From assembly GCF_964340395.1 (NCBI RefSeq), contig NC_135558.1, positions 15,828,000-15,891,999 on the forward strand: a DNA stretch of 64,000 nt, in the 5' to 3' direction. Each line of letters opens with the position of its first letter. The first letter of the stretch is position 1. Positions 61,245-64,000 of this stretch are shown one piece after another. This DNA comes from Glandiceps talaboti. Lineage: Eukaryota; Hemichordata; Enteropneusta; Spengelidae. The notes beneath the pieces were generated by a model. That model was given only the letters and a program-made list of their open reading frames with translations. It did no database searches and was not told the DNA's origin. A program made the translations under genes and the position numbers.

Positions 61245-61960
61245 GTTGCAGTGATCCGTATACTGCAGTGTGTTGCAGAAATTCTGATACTGGTGTGTTG
61301 CAGAAATTCTGATACTGCAGCATGTTTGAAGCCATTCCGATACTGTAGCAATTCTGATATGGCATTGTTACAGCAATTCTGATATAGCAGTGTATTGCAG
61401 CAATCCTGATATTTGCAGTGAGTTGCAGCAATTCTGACACTGTAGTGTGTTGTAGCAACTCAGATATTGCAGTGTGTTGCAGCAATTCTGATACTGTAGT
61501 GTGTTGCAGCAACTCAGATATTGCAGTGTTGCAGCAATTCAGATATTGCAATGTGTTGCAGCAACTCAGATATTTCAGTGTTGCAGCAATTCAGATATTG
61601 CAATGTGTTGTAGCAACTCAGATATTGCAATGTGTTGCAGCAATTCTGACACTAGTGTGTTGCAACAACTCAGATATTGCAGTGTGTTGCAGCAATTGAC
61701 ACTTGTGTTACAACAATTCTGATATTGCAATGTGTTGTAGCAATTCAGATACTGCAGTATGTTGTAGCAATTCAGATATCGCAGCGTGTTGTAGCAATCC
61801 TCATACTGCATTGTGTTACAGCAATTCTGATACAGCAATTCTACTACTGCAGTATTACATGTATAACAATTCTGATATTGCAGTGTGTTGCACCAATTCT
61901 GATGCAGCAGGATCTCTGCAATTTTTTCACAATGCAGCAGTTAACACGATCTCATTATTG
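61245..61960. repeat. Large minisatellite, about 25-bp units
   Basis: Some 27 drifting units of GTTGCAGCAATTCTGATACT then GCAGTGT, alternating with CAACTCAGATATTGCAGTGT. Frames on both strands open because stops are rare in the unit (ILQCVAAIQ and ISELLQHTA type peptides). Confidence 0.92.
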
Positions 61961-63480
61961 CAATAGTGCACAACATTGGTAAGTAGCAATGTGTCCCCTA
62001 ATTGCCGACTGACATGCCACTTTTCAAATCCACAGCAAATTTCATACGACCAACAAAAATTTGGTATGCTTTTATCCTTCACTAAATTGTATGCAGTGAC
62101 TCACAAACTACATGTACCAACTGTTTATCATTTGGACGCATCGCAAAGAGTTTGTCTATTTTTTTTAACAGTAACTAGCTGAAATTTCAGTTCACAATAT
62201 ATCTTTTTTGTTTCTCCTTTTTTTCTCAATATGGATTCTCAATTGAAAATGTATTAATGTATTTGACATGTGTGCAAATAGAGATACGTCGTTTAAGTAC
62301 CGTTATTCCAATTTTCCGGTTTTTGTTCTTTGTTCTAAAAACACTGAGTTCAATATAAATGTACAATACATGCAACGTTTCCTAAAACTAAAAGACAAAA
62401 GCATACAGAAGATGCTATTCTTGTATATATATAAAAAAAAAAAAAAAAATCATTGCCAAAAATTTGTAAATTTTACAGTCTGGTACCCAACGTCCGTAGT
62501 TTCCCATTTCAGCGTTCACACGTCGACTTTGTACTTCTAATTATATATTCCCCTCACTTCTCAACAATTGCCATTTAAGTAAAGAACATGAACAAATAAA
62601 TGACTTTTGACAGGTCTATTAATGTATTCTTCTCTGATTGGATAGTCAAATAACCTTTAACCCCACAGCTAGGAACATATAAATCATTGAAGTCAAATAC
62701 GGCTTGAAATGGCGCCCTCTTGTGGTGGAAAATAGAAAGTGTTGCAGATCTACTTTCAAACTTACAAAATGTATCATTCATTCATTCATGATTCTAAGTA
62801 ACTTATCTTCCAAAACATTTGCATCCTAAAATATGCTCAAATTATTTCTGAAGTGTTATTTATTCAGTGTTATTTTTTTCTGAAAACTGATGTGGTGCTA
62901 ACAATATACTAGATTGTCAGTAATATTACATTAGTTACTCTTGAAAGACAAGGTTTTTTGTCAGATGAAGTTTTTAGAAACCCCGGAGATAGAAACTGGA
63001 AATTTGGCAACAATTACTGATTATCTATATGCCATAGAGACAAGAGTTTTAAGAGGAACTATTAAAAGGTAACAGACCAGAACAGCTCAAATAAACGTTT
63101 ACCAATTTGTAATCAAAAATACATAAAGAAAAAGTTAAACTTACTAAAAATACATCTGTCCTGTCAAATTAACTGCATTATTATACTTCATAGTAACATC
63201 AGAACTATTATGAACAAATAACATATTACCAATTTTGGTGTTTGGCACATATATTTAAATGAACTGAAGCACATAAATTATTTCCATTCATTGTCTATTT
63301 ATCTTCACAAATACAAGTGAGATTAAACTTGTATTTTAAGTTGTCAAAAATGCCTTCCGACATTCCTAATTCATAACTGCAGGTCTGGAAAGTTTAGTAA
63401 ACATCCAATTAAACTATTTAGTAAATATCCGATAAACTAAACAACTTTTTTGTCTCTTGTCTGCAACAGTGTTTTAGTTC

Positions 63481-63668
63481 AGGGTGATAAGTAGGTAAAA
63501 TCTACCGGAGTACGTACCCCTGTCATTTTACCAGGTTTCTGCACCAAAAGTATGGCATTATAATATGGGGGGGGGGGGGGGGGGGGGGGGACTACACTAT
63601 ATGCTGGTTTTTACCAGATTTACCGCTTCCAGTTACCAGGGTTCCCAGACCTTAGCAAAAAAGACTGT
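63481..63668. repeat. Dispersed repeat, copy 3 (GGTAAAATC family)
   Basis: AAGTAGGTAAAATCTACC, GTCATTTTACCAGGTTTC and AGTTACCAGGGTTCCCAGAC then CTTAGCAAAAA match 5736-5882; a G run of over 20 bases has grown inside. Confidence 0.65.
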
Positions 63669-64000
63669 GGAAGGTTCTAAGACCATAGCAAAATTCTGGG
63701 GTGAATTCCTAGCAGCGGGACACATGTACATGTAAAAATAGAACAGTTCTTGTAGAGCAAAAAACTAAGTTTTCTTGATCTCCAACTATGATCTTAAAAC
63801 CATTGAACAAAATTCCCTGACACTGCTCACGAACCTCCTTCAACAAACACATCGTCAAGCATCTGTTATTTGTCCTGTCACACACCACCACATTTGTCAT
63901 TTTTCAACAACAGGCAGCCATACTGTAAATTTAACCGTTGCGTTACAGAACAATATGTTACCATAAAAGGTTATTACTAGCAGTCAGCTGGACTCAGCTT

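Larger units (their letters stand above)
59584..64000. other. PBX intron upstream of exon A
   Basis: No match to the missing PBC-A exon was recognised on the minus strand. Holds microsatellites (60101), a 25-bp array (61250), a G run at 63569-63591 and a dispersed repeat (63481). Confidence 0.6.

Noticed and set aside
61210-61982. Several overlapping frames of about 90-110 codons
   Set aside because: All lie in the 25-bp minisatellite and translate repeat units in different frames.
63569-63591. Long G run
   Set aside because: Probably a real or assembly-extended homopolymer inside a dispersed repeat; a lone G run is not informative.
59584-64000. Search for the PBX PBC-A exon (region before VLSIRG)
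   Set aside because: No frame with the expected LNCHRMKPALF-like block is present; in vertebrates that intron is very long.

Overview
This is an AT-rich animal nuclear sequence with intron-split genes, GT-AG splice sites and many microsatellites and small transposons. Three protein genes can be assembled exon by exon. The proteins are close to vertebrate orthologues, most clearly the PBX exon at 59.3-59.6 kb. An invertebrate, perhaps a deuterostome such as an acorn worm, lancelet or echinoderm, is the best guess; the species cannot be fixed from the sequence alone.

Layout. (1) 121-22548, minus strand: ATP13A1, the P5A-type ATPase of the endoplasmic reticulum. I can place 24 coding exons (1138 codons, all phases join) from the start codon to just before the last transmembrane part; the final exon lies left of the window. 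(2) 22.5-26.0 kb: intergenic, built largely of transposon debris, including two foldback elements with 9-bp target duplications (8 of 9 bases in one) and a decayed SAP-like transposon frame. (3) 26018-27795, plus strand: CHCHD5, a small mitochondrial protein with four CX9C motifs. (4) 27.8-45.4 kb: convergent intergenic space with microsatellites, inverted-repeat elements, a TTAA-flanked element whose left end is tandemly amplified, and long AT-rich stretches with no recognisable gene. (5) 45431-59583, minus strand: a PBX-class TALE homeobox gene, seven exons from the middle of the PBC domain to the stop; the first exons lie to the right of the window. 59.6-64 kb is the intron upstream of those exons.

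The three genes have no shared pathway: one is an ER membrane-protein dislocase, one an intermembrane-space protein, one a Hox cofactor. Their proximity matters because PBX4 and ATP13A1 are also near neighbours on human 19p13.11, so the linkage looks ancestral. The most unusual DNA features are the Mutator-like foldback elements, tandem growth of transposon ends, tandem copies of exon edges inside ATP13A1 introns, and clusters of nuclear-receptor half sites and POU octamers.
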